A DNA stretch of 64,000 nt. Origin: Bacillota bacterium. Lineage in GTDB: Bacteria > Bacillota > Clostridia > Lachnospirales > Lachnospiraceae. Both the position numbers and the translations under genes were made by a program. Under the pieces are notes generated by a model. That model ran no database searches, was not told the DNA's origin, and worked only from the letters and a program-made list of their open reading frames with translations. Position 1 is the stretch's first letter. Each line of letters begins with the position of its first letter. Shown in pieces: positions 62,811 through 64,000 of this stretch. The stretch lies in the NCBI GenBank assembly GCA_023414875.1, contig JAEZMV010000021.1, positions 124,001 through 188,000 on the forward strand. Direction: 5' to 3'.

Positions 62811-63783
62811 AATAATATCCTACCTCTACATTTTCTAGCATTCCTAACGCATCCTCAGTTAAAACAGCGGTGCTGAAATACAACGACATTACATAAGATG
62901 CTATACCTTGATTGTCTATACCAGTAAACTTCACAGACAAACTAGGGATTGTTCCTTCATCCGGTATTCCGGGCTGATGTAAACCAACTACTCCTTGTTC
63001 TCTTTCCCCAACTCTCATTAGCAGAATATTAGTTTTACCAGCAGGCGCCATATTACAGGACTTACCGTCAATCAATAATTTGTCACAGGGAACAATGGGA
63101 ACTCCTCTCCAAGTAAGGAATGGTGAACCATAAATATTTATCGTTGTCGGTGGTACTCCTCTATGGGTACATTCTCTGCCAAAGGCTGCAATTGCTCTGG
63201 GGTGTGCCAAAAAGAAAGAAGGTTTTTTCCAAACTCTTGTGAGAAGCTCATCCATATCGTCCGGCGTAGGGACACCATACCTGGAAGCAACTTTCATACG
63301 AGGTGATACGCTGTGAAGGAGTCCTAGGTTTTCATCATTGATTAATTCCCATTCTTCTCTTTCCTTCATTGCTTCAATTGTTAGTCTCATCTCTTGCTCT
63401 TTTTGATTTAACGGTGAATTAAAGATATCCGTAACATGGCTGTTCATTCTTAATATCGTCTGAATTACACTTAGCGTATATTCGTTTGGTTTTTCCTCAT
63501 AATCGGGAAAGGTTTGCGGAATTAACTGATGACTTAAATTATTTAAACTCATCAGGGGTAGCATTTCCGGATTTTCCATTCGATTAATTTCTGAATCATA
63601 ATTTTTTTTTACATGATTTACCCGATATATACCGGCATCTACAGAGACCCAGGGAAGGAATGTTAGAAGCCACCTTGGTGTAATTGATTCCATCATAGGA
63701 ACTGTAATCGTACTATGGGATAGATTTTTCGCAACGTTTGGTTCCATACTGTAGTGGTTCATAAAATTATCGGAAGAATTCAT
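62797..63783 (-). CDS. Family 2A encapsulin shell protein
   Basis: 328 residues, HK97-fold shell protein of the SrpI type. The family hallmarks are visible: RWLLTFLPWVSVDAGIYRVN at 37-56, the helix LLTRVWKKPSFFLAHPRAIA around 181-200, then FGRECTHRGVPPTTINIYGS and TWRGVPIVPCDKLLI. Many copies assemble into a protein nanocompartment in the cytoplasm. The next gene, overlapping by 14 bp, is the cysteine desulfurase that such shells enclose. Start is ATG with GAGGTG 6 nt upstream. Upstream neighbours lie beyond the window, so the full operon is not visible. Confidence 0.93.
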   Translation of the reverse strand: MNSSDNFMNHYSMEPNVAKNLSHSTITVPMMESITPRWLLTFLPWVSVDAGIYRVNHVKKNYDSEINRMENPEMLPLMSLNNLSHQLIPQTFPDYEEKPNEYTLSVIQTILRMNSHVTDIFNSPLNQKEQEMRLTIEAMKEREEWELINDENLGLLHSVSPRMKVASRYGVPTPDDMDELLTRVWKKPSFFLAHPRAIAAFGRECTHRGVPPTTINIYGSPFLTWRGVPIVPCDKLLIDGKSCNMAPAGKTNILLMRVGEREQGVVGLHQPGIPDEGTIPSLSVKFTGIDNQGIASYVMSLYFSTAVLTEDALGMLENVEVGYYYDYT

Positions 63784-63965
63784 GTCAACACCTCTATAAA
63801 AACAGCATTCTAATTATTATATTCTGCACACTGTTAAGAGTTACTACCGCTCAAATCTTTTTTAACCCTTTTAGAACGTTTTGACAGAGCCTATTAAATT
63901 TTAATTCTTTTCTACCACAAGCAGCCTCATTAGATCATTGTCCTAAGACAATAACCTTCTTTAAG

Positions 63966-64000
63966 TGTTATTCGTGTTATCCGTGCTATCCGTGTTACAC
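63966..64000. repeat. Short tandem repeat, 9-bp unit
   Basis: TGTTATTCG, TGTTATCCG, TGCTATCCG and TGTTACAC follow each other at the right edge. The array may continue beyond the window. It lies about 180 bp upstream of the encapsulin gene. Confidence 0.6.

Overview
The window looks like chromosomal DNA of a low-G+C, anaerobic, spore-forming Firmicute, most likely a Lachnospiraceae or Clostridium-like genome. This is judged from gene content rather than from a search: a pyrophosphate-dependent phosphofructokinase, a PdaA-type spore-cortex deacetylase, a CD3324-type HTH protein, OadB/OadG sodium-pump subunits, a leucine T-box in front of leuS, many intrinsic terminators and strong AGGAGG ribosome sites. 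There is no rRNA, tRNA, CRISPR array, phage block or complete insertion sequence.

Layout. 1-3.4 kb: two decayed GNAT acetyltransferases, a 19-bp tandem repeat, pfp, a 28-residue lysine-rich protein and a DUF503 gene. 3.6-10.1 kb (minus): a YcaQ/AlkX-type DNA glycosylase, truA, an aldo/keto reductase with ferredoxin tail, a DUF3160 lipoprotein and a membrane-anchored protein. 10.4-13 kb (plus): PadR with a DUF2812 partner, a metallophosphoesterase and a CBS-domain protein. 13-21.6 kb (minus): a second truA whose catalytic Asp is Glu, a MATE exporter, murD with a MurL-type epimerase, and a short UvrA paralogue behind a MerR-type promoter. 21.9-31.7 kb: a second DUF2812 protein, a two-component system with an FtsX-type ABC transporter, a CD3324 protein and a large tyrosine-rich zinc-ribbon membrane protein. 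32-38.5 kb: a NatAB-like three-gene ABC exporter, an ArsR-type regulator and an MFS exporter. 38.7-43.3 kb: udk, oadG-oadB behind an attenuator-like leader, an SGNH esterase and a GNAT. 43.7-50.2 kb: leuS with T-box, an rmlB-like dehydratase, a MerR-methyltransferase fusion and a membrane protein. 50.5-53.5 kb: a small membrane protein, pdaA, a HAD phosphatase and LysR. 53.4-55.8 kb: a graveyard of polymorphic-toxin tails and immunity genes. 56-61 kb: DUF3795, an ECF sigma factor, an aldo/keto reductase, a CPBP protease, and an EamA transporter divergent from LysR. 61.4-63.8 kb: a family 2A encapsulin shell gene overlapping its cysteine desulfurase cargo gene.

The most notable system is the encapsulin pair at the right edge: a protein nanocompartment with its PLP-dependent cysteine desulfurase cargo, a sulfur-handling compartment known mostly from other phyla. 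Next come the MurD-MurL pair, which suggests that L-Glu is added to the peptidoglycan precursor and then epimerised; a TruA paralogue with a changed catalytic residue; a terminator-bearing leader in front of oadGB; and a UvrA paralogue behind a 19-bp-spacer promoter of MerR type.

Intergenic DNA is rich in long nested inverted repeats (about 18.8, 37.1 and 43.5 kb), a four-hairpin cluster inside an ABC operon (26.2 kb) and a dispersed 40-bp repeat near gene 3' ends (41.4 and 51.8 kb). These are not explained by ordinary terminators.
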